DNA of 45,993 nucleotides from Micromonospora tarensis (GCF_016803395.1 NZ_JAEVHL010000027.1:1-45993), one strand, 5' to 3'; positions 9,460 to 19,231 are shown, counted from the stretch's first letter. A program made the numbers and translations. The notes: generated by a model not told the origin, from the sequence alone.

Positions 9460-10912
9460 CGTTCTGGCGCTGGGCGGGCGCCCGGGTCTCCGGTCTGCGG
9501 GTCCGGCTGCTGCTGGCGTTCGCGTTGCTGGGGGTGACCAGCACGGCGGTCGTGGCCAGCGGCAGCTACTTCCTGGCCCGGACCGTCATCCTCCAGCAGG
9601 CGCAGGACGCCGCCGTGATGGCGCTTACCGACCAGCTCAGCAAGGTCTACCCGATCACCCAGCTGCCGCCGAGCCAGGACCAACTCAACCTGTTGGCCCA
9701 GCGACTCTCCGACCGTGAGGGGTTCGCGGTCGTCATCTACCGGGACATGCGCTCGCAGGGCGCCGAGGCACCCGACCCGCTCACCCCCGCGCTGCGGCAG
9801 GAGGTCGACGACGGTCGCATCGCCTGGCAACGTGTCACGGTGGACGGACAACCCGCGCTGCTCATCGGCACCCAGCTGAATCTCGAACGGCCCGGCGGCG
9901 CGTCCCGTCCGTCCGGGCTCGAGGTCTACTCGGTGCGCAGCCTCGTGCCCGAGCAGCAGAGCATCGACCGGCTGGCCACCCTGGCCTGGTTGACCGGTGG
10001 GCTGTCCCTGGTCCTCGCCGTCCTGCTGGCCCTGCTGGCCGCCCGGGGTGTGCTGCGACCCGTACGCGAGCTGGGCCGAGCGGCGCGCCGGCTCGGCCAG
10101 GGCGACCTGAGCACCCGGCTGACCATCCGGGGCGTCGACGAACTGGCCGATGTGGCCCGGACGTTCAACGACACCGCGGGCACGCTGGAGCGGCAGGTCG
10201 GTGAGCTGCGCCGGATGGAGGCTGACGCGCGCCGCTTCGTGGCCGACGTCTCGCACGAGCTCCGTACCCCGCTGGCCGCGATGACGGCGGTCACCGACGT
10301 GCTGGACGAGGAGGCCGAGCACCTGCCCGGAGACGCGGGCCGGGCCGCCCGGCTGGTCAGCCAGGAGACGCAGAACCTCACCCAGTTGGTCAACGACCTG
10401 ATCGAGGTGAGCAGGTTCGACTCCGGCACCGCGCGACTCGCGCTCGACGATGTGGACGTCGCCGCGGCGGTGGCCGCGACCCTGCGGATCCGGGGCTGGA
10501 ACGAGCGGGTACGCGCGGAGCTGCCGCCCGGGGTGGTGGCCCGGCTCGATCCCCGTCGACTGGACGTCATCGTCGCCAACCTGGTCGGTAACGCCTTCCG
10601 CCACGGCGCCGAGCCGGTGTCCGTACGGCTGAGCGCGACCCGGACTGGGTCACCATCGAGGTGGCCGACCACGGGCCGGGCCTGGACCCGGAAGTGTTGC
10701 CACACGTCTTCGACCGCTTCTACAAGGCCGACACCGCGCGCACCCGCTCCGAGGGCAGCGGCCTCGGCCTCGCCATCGCCTGGGAGAACGCGCGCCTGCA
10801 CCGTGCTGGCGAGCGCCGGGGAGCCCTCGTCGCCGGCAACCGGCTCGGCGCCGGCGCGGTGTTCACGCTCCGCCTGCCCCGCGGCACGACGGACCCCGGA
10901 GGTGCCGGGTGA
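9456..10912 (+). CDS. HAMP sensor histidine kinase (one-base frame break)
   Basis: The partner kinase of the preceding regulator has a first membrane segment near residue 20, an extracytoplasmic sensor of about 140 residues, a second membrane segment, a HAMP domain (RPVRELGRAARRLGQGDLST), a dimerisation domain with His267 (VSHELRTPL) and an HATPase domain (N box ANLVGNAFRHG). The frame breaks at about 10641-10643. After one missing base the protein continues DWVTIEVADHGPGLDPE, then FDRFYKAD and GSGLGLAIAWENARLH to the stop at 10912, giving about 485 residues. Because the rest is intact and such breaks recur in this window, a sequencing indel is likelier than a real mutation. It overlaps the lipoprotein gene by four bases. 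Confidence 0.85.
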
Positions 10913-11418
10913 CCGGCCGGCGGACCGGCCGTGCCCTGCTCGCCGGCACCCTGCTGCTCACAGTGCCCGCTGCGGGTTGCGGGGTGCGGCCCAGCGACGT
11001 CATCACCGGTCGCCCCGCGGTCAGCGGCCCGTCCCGGGGCATCGGGCTCTACCTGCTCGCGCGGGACGAACTCGTGCTGGTCCTCCGCCCGACGACGAAG
11101 GGCATGCCCGCGCCGGAGCAGGCGCTTGCCCTGCTCGCCGCCGGCCCCGAGCAGAACGAACGCAGCCAGGGCCTGACCAGCGAGGTGCCCGCCGGTCTGG
11201 TCCCGGTCGTCGCGGTGACGCCCGGGGCCGGGCAGTCCGCTGGCCTCACGGTGCGAACGACCGGGGTGGCCGGACCGTTGTCGACGAACGCGACCGACCA
11301 GATCATCTGCACCGTGGTCGACGCCGCCGTCCAGGCTGGCCAGGTGGATTCGTCGGCCCCGGTCACCGTCGTCGGGCCCGACGGCGCCCAACCGCCCCGG
11401 CGGTGTCCCGCCAGGTGA
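10909..11418 (+). CDS. GerMN-like lipoprotein
   Basis: The 169-residue protein begins with a signal peptide ending in the lipobox LTVPAAGC, so it should be lipid-anchored on the outer membrane face. The rest resembles a GerMN (sporulation/germination lipoprotein) domain: IGLYLLARDELVLVLRP, then EQALALLAAGPEQ, GLTSEVPAG, and a conserved Cys in DQIICTVVDAA before VTVVGPDGA. It is coupled to the kinase gene by a GTGA overlap, giving a regulator-kinase-lipoprotein operon like the CseABC and LpqB arrangements of other actinomycetes. A role as an accessory sensor or modulator of the kinase is inferred from this context. Confidence 0.75.
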   Translation: MTGRRTGRALLAGTLLLTVPAAGCGVRPSDVITGRPAVSGPSRGIGLYLLARDELVLVLRPTTKGMPAPEQALALLAAGPEQNERSQGLTSEVPAGLVPVVAVTPGAGQSAGLTVRTTGVAGPLSTNATDQIICTVVDAAVQAGQVDSSAPVTVVGPDGAQPPRRCPAR

Positions 11419-11436
11419 CCGGGCGCCGGCCAGGGC

Positions 11437-12459
11437 TCACACCAGGTCGACCGCTCGGGCCTGCCGAGGCAGCCCGCCGTGGCGGCCCCGGTCCTGGTCG
11501 GCCAACGCACCGGAGATCAGGATCTCGATCAGAGTCGCGAACCCGATGCCGGCCTGCTGCCAGATCTGCGGGAACTGCGACGCGGCGGTGAAACCGGGGA
11601 ACGTGTTGACCTCGTTCACGATGGGCTCGGTCGACCCCTCGGTGGGCAGGAAGAAGTCGACCCGCAGCAGCCCGCGACAGTCGAGCGCGCGGAACGCCCG
11701 GATCGCGCGGTCCTGGAGCACCTCGGTGGTCGCCGCGTCGAGCTGGGCGGGAATCTGGAAGATCGCCCCGCCGTCGTACTTCGCGTCGTAGTCGAAGAAA
11801 CCGGCGCCGGTCACCCGGATCTCCAGCGGCGGACCGGCCTGCACCCGGCCGTCCGGGTGTTGCAGGACGGCCACGTCGATCTCACGTCCCCGCGCGCCCT
11901 GCTCGACGAGCACCTTCGGGTCGACCTGGCGGGCCTGCTCCAGAGCGGCCGGAACCCCGGCCCAGTCGTTCACCTTGACCACGCCCAGGCTGGACCCGGC
12001 CCGCGCCGGCTTGACGAAGACCGGCAGGTCCAGTCGTGCCTGGTCGGCGGGGGACAGGTCCTCGCCGGGGCGCAGCGTCACCCCCGGGCTGACCCGCAGA
12101 CCCTCGGCGGCGAGCAGGCGCTTGGTGACACCCTTGTCCATGCCGGCGGCACTGGCGAAGACCCCGTTGCCGACGTACGGCACGCCGAGCCATTCCAGCA
12201 GCGACGACACGGTGCCGTCCTCGCCGTACGGGCCGTGCAGGGCCGGGAACACCACGTCCTGGGCGCGCAGCACCCGCAACGCCGCAGGCAGCGGCGTCGG
12301 ACGACCGCCGACGTGCCACCCGCCGTCGCGGTCGATGAGCACCTCGGTGACCTGGTACCGCTGACGGTCCAGGTGGGCGAGGATGCTCGCCGCCGAGCGG
12401 CAGGACACCTCGTGCTCGCCGCTCTGCCCGCCGTACAGCACTGCCAGTCGGGTTGTCAT
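11437..12459 (-). CDS. ddl: D-alanine--D-alanine (or D-Ala-D-X) ligase
   Basis: This is a complete ATP-grasp ligase of about 340 residues. Visible motifs are LYGGQSGEHEVS (substrate Glu), VKPARAGSSLGVVKV, GFFDYDAKYDGG (omega loop with the Lys-Tyr pair of Ddl enzymes) and VDFFLP...NEVNTFPGFT (metal ligands). In the segment after PGFT, where Ddl enzymes have Met or Leu and Van-type ligases have Arg (SxYP), this protein has Gln (AASQFP), so the second-substrate specificity is uncertain. The start at 12459 gives the usual MTTRLAVLYGG N-terminus. An ATG at 12477, overlapping the racemase stop, is an alternative. It is the last gene of the acyltransferase-alr-ddl operon. Confidence 0.88.
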   Translation of the reverse strand: MTTRLAVLYGGQSGEHEVSCRSAASILAHLDRQRYQVTEVLIDRDGGWHVGGRPTPLPAALRVLRAQDVVFPALHGPYGEDGTVSSLLEWLGVPYVGNGVFASAAGMDKGVTKRLLAAEGLRVSPGVTLRPGEDLSPADQARLDLPVFVKPARAGSSLGVVKVNDWAGVPAALEQARQVDPKVLVEQGARGREIDVAVLQHPDGRVQAGPPLEIRVTGAGFFDYDAKYDGGAIFQIPAQLDAATTEVLQDRAIRAFRALDCRGLLRVDFFLPTEGSTEPIVNEVNTFPGFTAASQFPQIWQQAGIGFATLIEILISGALADQDRGRHGGLPRQARAVDLV

Positions 12460-12473
12460 GAATTCCGTGCCCT

Positions 12474-13598
12474 TCATTGGAGGTGGTCGCGGGCCACCCG
12501 GGCCCCGATGCCGGTCAAGATCTCGTGGGGGTTGGTGCCGGCCCAGCGGGCCCACTCGACGACAGTCGGTGGACTCTGGTCACCCTCGGCGGGGCCGAAC
12601 ACCACGACCGGGTCGCCGATCGCCACGGGCAGGTCCCCGGCGTCGACCACGCACTGGTCCATGGCGACGCGCCCGACGATCGGGCAGCGCCGGCCGGCGA
12701 GCCACACCGAGGCGTGACCGCCCGCGGCCCGGGGCAGCCCGTCGGCGTAGCCGAGCGGCAGCAGCGCCAGCGTGGTCGGTGCGCTGGTCACGTGCTCGGG
12801 CCCGTAGGAGACGCCGGTGCCGGCCGGCACCCGCTTGACGTTCACCACGCTGGTGCGCAGGGTCATCGCGGCGTGCAGGCCGTACGCGCCGGGGCCACTC
12901 GCGCCGAACGGATCCACCCCGTACAGCGCGATTCCGATCCGGCAGAGGTCGAATCGGGTCGCCGGCGCGGACAGCGCGGCGGCCGAGTTGGCCAGGTGGA
13001 CGAGATCGGGGTCGAGGCCGGCCGAGCGCGCGGCCCGCAGCGCCTCGTCGAACATCGCCACCTGCCGGTTCAGCCGGGGTGCACCGGGCAGGTCGGCGTC
13101 GATGAGGTGGGACCACACGCCGCGCACCCGAATCCCGCCCTCCCGTTCGTACTTGCGGGCCCAACCGACCAACTCGGGCCAGTCGTCCCCGGCGGCCCCG
13201 TTGCGGGACAACCCGGTGTCCGCCTTCAGCTGCACCATCGCCGGCACGCCGAGCAGACGGGCCGCGTCGGCGACGGCGTGCAGGTGCGTCGTCGTCGACA
13301 CGCCCACGTCGACGCCGGCGTTGATCAACGTACCGAAGTCGTCGTTCGGGCCGTGCAGCCAGCTCAACGTGGGCGCTGTCACACCGGCCCCGCGCAGGGC
13401 CAACGCCTCGGCCGCCGAGGTCACCCCCAACCAGGTCGCGCCGGCGCGCAGTGCGGCACGGGCCACCTGCACCGCGCCGTGACCGAACCCGTCGGCCTTC
13501 ACCACCGCCATCAGCTCCCCGCCGGTGACCGACGCGATCGCCCGTACGTTGCTGGCGATCGCGGTGAGGTCGACCACCGCCTCGGCCAGGGTGTTCAT
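12474..13598 (-). CDS. alr: Alanine racemase (PLP-dependent)
   Basis: This 374-residue fold-type III enzyme interconverts L- and D-alanine, or possibly serine. PLP lysine Lys34 is in VVKADGFGHG, where most racemases have Tyr at the Phe position. DTGLSRNG, RIGIALYGVDPF, the catalytic Tyr in GVSYGPEH and MDQCVVD are all present. The position that is often Tyr near the C-terminus (ISYRVPR in Bacillus) is Ala here (IGARVAR). Its start overlaps the acyltransferase stop by an ATGA. The pairing with a membrane acyltransferase-3 gene reproduces the two domains of VanT serine/alanine racemases as separate genes. It could also be a second housekeeping racemase. Confidence 0.9.
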   Translation of the reverse strand: MNTLAEAVVDLTAIASNVRAIASVTGGELMAVVKADGFGHGAVQVARAALRAGATWLGVTSAAEALALRGAGVTAPTLSWLHGPNDDFGTLINAGVDVGVSTTTHLHAVADAARLLGVPAMVQLKADTGLSRNGAAGDDWPELVGWARKYEREGGIRVRGVWSHLIDADLPGAPRLNRQVAMFDEALRAARSAGLDPDLVHLANSAAALSAPATRFDLCRIGIALYGVDPFGASGPGAYGLHAAMTLRTSVVNVKRVPAGTGVSYGPEHVTSAPTTLALLPLGYADGLPRAAGGHASVWLAGRRCPIVGRVAMDQCVVDAGDLPVAIGDPVVVFGPAEGDQSPPTVVEWARWAGTNPHEILTGIGARVARDHLQ

Positions 13599-14740
13599 CC
13601 GGTCGCCTCCCCCCGGCGCGGGCCGGGCAGCGCGAACAGCCAGCCGGCCCGGGCCGCCAGCAGGCCACGGTGCACGGCCAGGCTCAGGCCGATCACCACG
13701 CCGGTCAGCAGAACCGGATAACCGAGCACGATCAGGCCCTGAGCGGACCGACCCAACTCGGAAACCGGTACGAGCAACAGCCGGTGCAGCAGAGCCAGGA
13801 CCGGCATGTGGATGACGTAGATCGGCAGCGTGATGCGGCCGAGCCTAGCCAGCGGTTCGCCGAGCGCCGACCACCGGGCCAGCTGGGCGGCGGCGGCTAT
13901 GCCGAAGATCACTGCCAGGACGGAGACCGCCGGCCACACGCCGAACCAGCGCTGGGCGCCGGCCGCCGCCATCGCGGCCAGCGCGAGGGCGTACCCGGCA
14001 GTGGTCAGCACCAGACGGCGGCGGTTGGCGGTTGTCGCCCAGCGGTGGATCCGCGGCCGCAGGAACAGGCCGGCGAGGAAGAAGACCAGGTTCTGGTAGA
14101 GGCCGGCGCGGTTGCCCGGGGTGTCGAGCAGGCCGGCGGCGGCGACGGCGGACAACGCGGCGGCGGGTGCCAGGAGCAGCGCCCGGGGCGCCCGGCGGGT
14201 CGCCTTGGCGATCGTGAAGTACAGCGCCAGGGCGTACAGGTACCACAGGTTCGACGGGGTGATGGTGAGCTGCTCCAGCAGACCGAGGGCCGAGCTGGCG
14301 CGGTCGGTCGGCAGCTGCGGCACGGCAGCGAGGACCGCGGTGTGGATCAGCAGCCAGAGGGCGTACAGGTAGAGGAATCCGGCGATCCGAGCGCGCGCGA
14401 CGACCCGCCACGGCCGGTGGACGGCGTTCGCCGCGAAGACGCCCGAGATGGTGAAGAACAGCGGCATCCGCAGCGGGAGGAACTGTTCACCCAACGTCCC
14501 CCACAGGCCCGGCACCGGTACGCCGATGTGCCAGTCGACCTGGAGGTAGTTCTTCATCACGACGTGCCACAGGACGACGAGGATGATGCAGACGCCCTTC
14601 GCGGCATCGGCCCACTGCGCCCGCTGGGCGGGTCCGCCGGGGGTGGGCGTGGTCCGGGGCCGGTGCCGGAACCGGACGCGGGTGGCGTCGGGCTCCATCT
14701 CGGCGGGCGTGGGCTCGGTGGCGGACAGCTGCTGGATCAC
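13595..14740 (-). CDS. Acyltransferase-3 family membrane protein
   Basis: The protein has 381 residues with a charged cytoplasmic N-terminus and about ten membrane segments. The first carries AKGVCIILVVLWHVVMKNY, with the conserved His of acyltransferase-3 proteins, followed by PLRMPLFFTISGVF. Family members O-acylate sugars, peptidoglycan or lipids. The same fold is the membrane half of VanT racemases, where it is thought to help move L-serine. It heads the operon and overlaps alr by four bases. The GTG at 14740 lacks a clear ribosome site, and an ATG at 14698 would remove 14 residues. Its real substrate is unknown. Confidence 0.78.
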   Translation of the reverse strand: MIQQLSATEPTPAEMEPDATRVRFRHRPRTTPTPGGPAQRAQWADAAKGVCIILVVLWHVVMKNYLQVDWHIGVPVPGLWGTLGEQFLPLRMPLFFTISGVFAANAVHRPWRVVARARIAGFLYLYALWLLIHTAVLAAVPQLPTDRASSALGLLEQLTITPSNLWYLYALALYFTIAKATRRAPRALLLAPAAALSAVAAAGLLDTPGNRAGLYQNLVFFLAGLFLRPRIHRWATTANRRRLVLTTAGYALALAAMAAAGAQRWFGVWPAVSVLAVIFGIAAAAQLARWSALGEPLARLGRITLPIYVIHMPVLALLHRLLLVPVSELGRSAQGLIVLGYPVLLTGVVIGLSLAVHRGLLAARAGWLFALPGPRRGEATG

Positions 14741-14892
14741 TCATCGAAAGCTGCCAGCCGGATATCCGCGCCTGATCCACGAATTGTCATGATCTGGTAC
14801 CGAGCAGGGCAGGCCGGGCGGGGCTCGCCGGCGGTTCCGAGCCGCCCCGGCGGACACGAGGCGGCACTAGGCTCGTCGTGGAGGTGCCGAAC

Positions 14893-15764
14893 ATGAAGCT
14901 CGGGCTGCACTACTGGAACTACTCGACCCCGGCAGACCCGGCCGCGATCGCACCGACCCTGGCGGAGACGGCGACCACCGCCGAGCAGGCCGGCGTCGCG
15001 TCGTTCACGGTGATGGACCACTTCTTCCAGATGGACGGCGTGTTCGCGGCCGAGGAGCCGATGCTGGAGGCGTACACCACGCTGGGCTACGTCGCGGCGA
15101 AGACGCGGCGGATGACGCTGGGTGTGCTGGTCACCGGCGTGATGTACCGCTATCCGGGGCTGCTCGCCAAGACCGTGACGACTCTCGACGTGCTCTCCGG
15201 CGGCCGGGCCCGCCTCGGCATCGGCGCCTCCTGGTACGAGCGGGAGCAGCTCGGCCTGGGCGTGCCGGTGGTTCCGGTGGCCGAGCGGTTCGAGCGGCTG
15301 GAAGAGACGCTGCGCATCTGCCGACAGATGTGGAGTGACGACGACGGCCCGTTCCACGGCCGGCACTACCAGCTCGCCGAGACCATCAACTCGCCGCAGC
15401 CGTTGAGCCGCCCGCACCCGCCCATCATGATCGGCGGCGGGGGCGAGAAGAAGACCCTGCTGCTGGTGGCCCGGTACGCCGACGCCTGCAACCTGTTCGG
15501 CCGGGGCGGCATCGACGACGTGGCGCGCAAGCTGGACGTGCTGCGCGGGCACTGCGCCGCCGAGGGCCGCGACTACGACACCATCGAAAAGACGGTGGTC
15601 GCCTCCCGGTCACCGCTGGACGACACCGACGCCTTCCTCGCCGAGGTGTCCGAGTACGCCGCGCTCGGTGTGGGCGAGGTGCAGGTGACCCCGATCGGCA
15701 CCCGGTCGAGTTCGCGCGGCGGCTCGGCGACGAGGTGCTGCCCCGGCTGGCCGACCTCGGCTGA
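14893..15764 (+). CDS. LLM-class F420-dependent oxidoreductase (one-base frame break near the end)
   Basis: This luciferase-like flavin/F420 TIM-barrel protein has about 290 residues after frame repair. It begins MKLGLHYWNYSTP and shows FTVMDHFFQM, LGVLVTGVMYRYPGLLAKT, GGRARLGIGASWYEREQ and PPIMIGGGGEKKTL, typical of the actinobacterial F420 subgroup. The frame is lost at about 15700 after VTPIG. One missing base restores the expected tail VEFARRLGDEVLPRLADLG and the stop at 15762-15764. The ATG at 14893 follows GGAGGTG at ideal spacing. It is divergent from the acyltransferase operon and convergent with the catalase gene. The substrate is unknown. Confidence 0.85.
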
Positions 15765-15777
15765 TCGGCGCTGACGA

Positions 15778-15814
15778 CGAGGGCTGCCCTCCCGCTCGGG
15801 GAGGGCAGCCCTCG
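15778..15814. terminator. Bidirectional terminator hairpin
   Basis: A 16-bp perfect stem (CGAGGGCTGCCCTCCC) with a five-base loop fills the gap between the convergent oxidoreductase and catalase genes. TCATCTTTC follows on the plus strand. It probably ends transcripts from both sides. Confidence 0.85.
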
Positions 15815-15830
15815 TCATCTTTCGGTCGGG

Positions 15831-18089
15831 TCAGCCGACCGAGGCGGGGAACCGCTCCCACACCCGGTGCGCGGCAGCGACCGCTGCACCGCCGTCAGGG
15901 CATCGGTGCCGGAGTCCGCCGCGACGATGCCGGGCGTGCCGGCCACGCCGGCCTGCTCCAGGACGGTGACGCCGGCGCCCCAGGCGCCGACCGCCTTCGA
16001 GTGCCGCCAGCACTCTCGACGAGGAGCAGCACGCGGGGGTCCACGGCGGCCGGTCCCGGCCGGCCGCCTTGTCGTCGCGGGCCGGGAGCGCGTCCGGCGC
16101 GGGCACCGGCGCGCCGGCCAGCAGGAGCGCGTCGAACTCGACGGACCGGCCGGTGGCGAAGGTGCGCTGCACCGGCAGGCCGCCCACCACGCCGCCGTGC
16201 GGGGCGATCAGCAGCGGCACCATGCCGGCGTCGAAGACGGCCCGGCGGACCTCGTCGACACCGTCCAGGTCGCCGTCAGGGTCGACGACGATGCCGATGG
16301 TACGACCGTCGCCCGGCCACTCCCGACCGACCTGCGACAGGGCGGGGCTGGGCGTGACGTCGGCGAGCGGCACGCTCGGCTGCGGTGCGGGCAGGCCCAA
16401 CCCGGTCGCGACCTGTTCGCACAGCACCGGGTCGATGTTGGCCAGGCTCCGTAGCTGACGCTCCTTGATCTCCTGGTGGTAGCACTTGCCGAGTTCGAAG
16501 GTGTACGCCCGGATGATGTGTTCCCGCTCGACCGGCGACATGCTCAGCCAGAACAGGCGAACCTGGCTGTAGTGGTCGTCGAAGGAGGCCGGGTTCGCCC
16601 GTACCTTCGGGGCCTCGGCGACAGTGACCGGTACGTCGACGAACGCCTGCTCGGCGTCGCCGGCGGGGAACGGGTTGCCGCCGTCGAGCGAGTTCGGCCG
16701 GTACGGGGCCACGCCCGCGTGCACCGCGTGCTGGTGGAAGCCGTCGCGCAGCATGTCGTTCACCGCCGCGTGCGGGCGGTTGATCGGGATCTGCGCGAAG
16801 TTGGGCCCACCCAGGCGGGTGAGCTGCGTGTCGAGGTAGGAGAAGAGCCGGCCCTGCAACAGCGGGTCGTTCGTGACGTCGATGCCCGGTGGCAGGTGGC
16901 CGAGGTGGAAGGCGACCTGCTCGGTCTCGGCGAAGAAGTTCGTCGGCGTCCGGTTGAGCACCAGCTTGCCGATCGGCTGCACCTGCGCCAGCTCCTCCGG
17001 CACGATCTTCGTCGGGTCCAGCAGGTCGATGCCGGCGAAGGTCTCCTCGGGACTGTCCGGGAAGACCTGGATGCCCAGCTCCCACTCGGGGTACGCGCCG
17101 GCCTCGATGGCGTCGTAGAGGTCGCGGCGGTGGAAGTCCGGGTCCATGCCGCCGAGCAGCTGCGCCTCCTCCCAGGTCAGCGAGTGCACGCCCAGCTTCG
17201 GCTTCCAGTGGAACTTGACCAGCACCGTCTCCCCGGCCTCGTTGACCAGGCGGAAGGTGTGTACGCCGAAGCCCTCCATCGTCCGGTACGAACGCGGAAT
17301 GCCCCGGTCGGACATGTTCCAGATGGTGTGGTGCTGGGCCTCGGTGTGCAGCGACACGAAGTCCCAGAAGGTGTCGTGGGCGCTCTGTGCCTGCGGGATC
17401 TCCCGGTCCGGGTGCGGCTTGCCGGCGTGGATGATGTCGGGGAACTTGATGGCGTCCTGGATGAAGAAGACCGGCATGTTGTTGCCGACCAGGTCGAAGG
17501 TGCCCTCGTCGGTGTAGAACTTCGTCGCGAAGCCGCGGGTGTCGCGGACCGTGTCGGCCGAACCACGCGAGCCGAGCACTGTGGAGAACCGGACGAAGAC
17601 CTCGGTCTCGCGGCCCTTCTTCAGGAAGCCGGCCCGGGTGACCGCCTCGGCGGTCCCGTAGGCGGTGAAGACGCCGTGCGCACCGGCGCCCCGGGCGTGT
17701 ACCACCCGCTCCGGGATGCGTTCGTGATCGAAGTGCGTGATCTTCTCGCGGAAGTGGTGGTCCTGGAGTAGCACCGGGCCGCGGGGGCCGGCCTTGAGCG
17801 AGTGGTCGGTGTCGCGCAGCCGTGCCCCCTGAGCGGTGGTGAGGTACGCGCCCTGCTGGCCCTTCGCGGTCGCTGGCGCGCCGGTCTCCGCGCCGGTCGG
17901 CGTGCGCGTCTGCGGTGCCCCCTGTTCCGGCTTCGGCGGCAGCGGGTCGTGCGGCGTGGTGGGCTCCTCGACGGTCGGCGGCGCGCTTCCGGGCGCACCG
18001 GGAACCTCCGGGCCGAGGGCGTCGGCGATCTTTCCGGAGGCTGCCTTCACGGCGTTCTTGACCGCCTCGGCGGGCTTGCTTGAATCCAC
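15831..18089 (-). CDS. katE: Large-subunit (clade 2) catalase HPII/KatE type, frame breaks in the C-terminal domain
   Basis: This ~753-residue haem catalase breaks down hydrogen peroxide. A Pro-rich N-terminal extension precedes the core: the catalytic His in [12 protein letters not shown], the Asn in [38 protein letters not shown], and the proximal region [24 protein letters not shown]...RLFSYLDTQ with haem Tyr. The C-terminal flavodoxin/GATase-like domain typical of HPII begins near [14 protein letters not shown]. Three single-base losses, near 16050, 16015 and 15885, scramble it. Read through, it gives [30 protein letters not shown] and [15 protein letters not shown]. The core is intact, so the breaks are probably sequence errors. 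The GTG start has GGAGAGG upstream and a sigma-B-like promoter further out. Confidence 0.92.
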   Translation of the reverse strand: MDSSKPAEAVKNAVKAASGKIADALGPEVPGAPGSAPPTVEEPTTPHDPLPPKPEQGAPQTRTPTGAETGAPATAKGQQGAYLTTAQGARLRDTDHSLKAGPRGPVLLQDHHFREKITHFDHERIPERVVHARGAGAHGVFTAYGTAEAVTRAGFLKKGRETEVFVRFSTVLGSRGSADTVRDTRGFATKFYTDEGTFDLVGNNMPVFFIQDAIKFPDIIHAGKPHPDREIPQAQSAHDTFWDFVSLHTEAQHHTIWNMSDRGIPRSYRTMEGFGVHTFRLVNEAGETVLVKFHWKPKLGVHSLTWEEAQLLGGMDPDFHRRDLYDAIEAGAYPEWELGIQVFPDSPEETFAGIDLLDPTKIVPEELAQVQPIGKLVLNRTPTNFFAETEQVAFHLGHLPPGIDVTNDPLLQGRLFSYLDTQLTRLGGPNFAQIPINRPHAAVNDMLRDGFHQHAVHAGVAPYRPNSLDGGNPFPAGDAEQAFVDVPVTVAEAPKVRANPASFDDHYSQVRLFWLSMSPVEREHIIRAYTFELGKCYHQEIKERQLRSLANIDPVLCEQVATGLGLPAPQPSVPLADVTPSPALSQVGREWPGDGRTIGIVVDPDGDLDGVDEVRRAVFDAGMVPLLIAPHGGVVGGLPVQRTFATGRSVEFDALLLAGAPVPAPDALPARDDKAAGRDRPPWTPACCSSSRVLAALEGGRRLGRRRHRPGAGRRGRHARHRRGGLRHRCPDGGAAVAAAHRVWERFPASVG

Positions 18090-18135
18090 TTGACGAACCT
18101 CTCCGTGGCGCTTGTGTGGGCCGGCGCCTGCCCTG

Positions 18136-18160
18136 CTACCCCTGGTCAGAGGGTCGAAAC
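18136..18160 (-). promoter_or_regulatory. Sigma-B-like promoter for the catalase gene
   Basis: On the minus strand GTTTC is followed, after 14 bases, by GGGTAG, about 47 bases before the catalase start. This fits the general-stress sigma-B-type pattern of actinomycetes (GTTT-N14-16-GGGTA). Sigma-B control of monofunctional catalases is established in other Gram-positive bacteria. Its activity here is inferred. Confidence 0.55.
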
Positions 18161-18273
18161 ACGACTGATCACGGCAACGGCCGCCGGGACTGGTGATTTC
18201 GCCGATGCCGCGATCGGCGGAGCGGCCAAAACTGACACACGTCGATATCCCTCGACCCTAGGGAGTGCCCGAC

Positions 18274-19163
18274 GTGTCCTCACCAACCACCACCCGTCCC
18301 CGTTCCATGGCGGCCCGGCTCGGTCTGGCCGCCGCTCTGGTCGCCGGTGCCGTCCTGGCCGGACCGTCCGGTGTCGCGCAGGCCGCCGGCCCGTACGAGC
18401 GGGGCCCCGACCCGACCACCGCGATCCTGGAGGCCAGCCGCGGCCCGTTCGCCACGGCGTCGCAGAGCGTGTCCTCGCTGAGCGTCACCGGCTTCGGCGG
18501 CGGCGTCATCTACTACCCGACCAGCACCAGCGAGGGCACCTTCGGCGCCATCGCCATCTCGCCCGGCTACACCGCCGCCTGGTCCAGCATCAGCTGCTCG
18601 GACCGCGGATCGCCTCGCACGGGTTCGTGGTCATCGGCATCGAGACCAACACCCGGCTGGACCAGCCGGACAGCCGGGGCCGGCAGCTGCTCGCCGCACT
18701 GGACTACCTCACCCAGCGCAGCTCGGTCCGGAGCCGGATCGACAGCAGTCGACTGGCGGTGGCCGGCCACTCGATGGGTGGCGGGGGCAGTCTGGAGGCG
18801 GCCTCGTCCCGGCCGTCGTTGCAGGCCGCGGTGCCGCTCGCGCCCTGGAACACGGACAAGAGCTGGTCCGAGCTGCGGGTGCCCACGCTGATCATCGGTG
18901 GCGAGAGCGACACCGTCGCGCCGGTCGCGACGCACTCGGTGCCGTTCTACAACAGCATCCCGTCCTCGGCCGAGAAGGCGTACCTGGAGCTGAACGGGGC
19001 GAGCCACTTCTTCCCGCAGACCACGAACACGCCGACCGCGCGGCAGATGGTGGCCTGGCTGAAGCGGTTCGTCGATGACGACACCCGCTACGAGCAGTTC
19101 CTCTGCCCCGGCCCGAGCGGCTCGCAGATCGAGGAGTACCGCAACACCTGCCCGAGCGCCTGA
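18274..19163 (+). CDS. Secreted cutinase / polyester (PET) hydrolase homologue, one-base frame break
   Basis: After frame repair this is a ~296-residue alpha/beta hydrolase with an Ala-rich signal peptide ending near AQAA. It closely follows the Thermobifida cutinase/LCC family: [26 protein letters not shown] (oxyanion Tyr), [26 protein letters not shown], Ser167 in [10 protein letters not shown], Asp213 in [10 protein letters not shown], His245 in [28 protein letters not shown] and a C-terminal EEYRNTC. Triad spacing (46 and 32 residues) equals that of TfCut2. Trp in APWNTDKSW corresponds to the aromatic clamp. A G is missing at about 18596 (SISW-LGPR). The GTG at 18274 follows GGGAG. The extra active-site disulfide of Ideonella PETase is absent. 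Confidence 0.88.
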
Positions 19164-19175
19164 CGGCGGATCCGC

Positions 19176-19202
19176 GGGGCGGTCGCCGGTGGCGGCCGCC
19201 CC
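19176..19202. terminator. Hairpin after the cutinase-like gene
   Basis: GGGGCGG pairs with CCGCCCC and encloses a second CGCC/GGCG stem with a GGT loop. It starts 12 bases after the stop codon of the cutinase-like gene. Confidence 0.6.
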
Positions 19203-19231
19203 GTCCGCGCGTGCGGCGGGCATCGAAGGTC

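Noticed and set aside
8764..14740. A complete vancomycin-resistance cluster
   Set aside because: There is no VanH, VanX or VanXY, and the kinase and regulator show no specific VanS/VanR signature. Only the racemase-ligase similarity is reported.
18274..19163. A true Ideonella-type PETase (type II)
   Set aside because: The second active-site disulfide is absent and the catalytic motif is GHSMG rather than GWSMG. It fits the type-I cutinase group.
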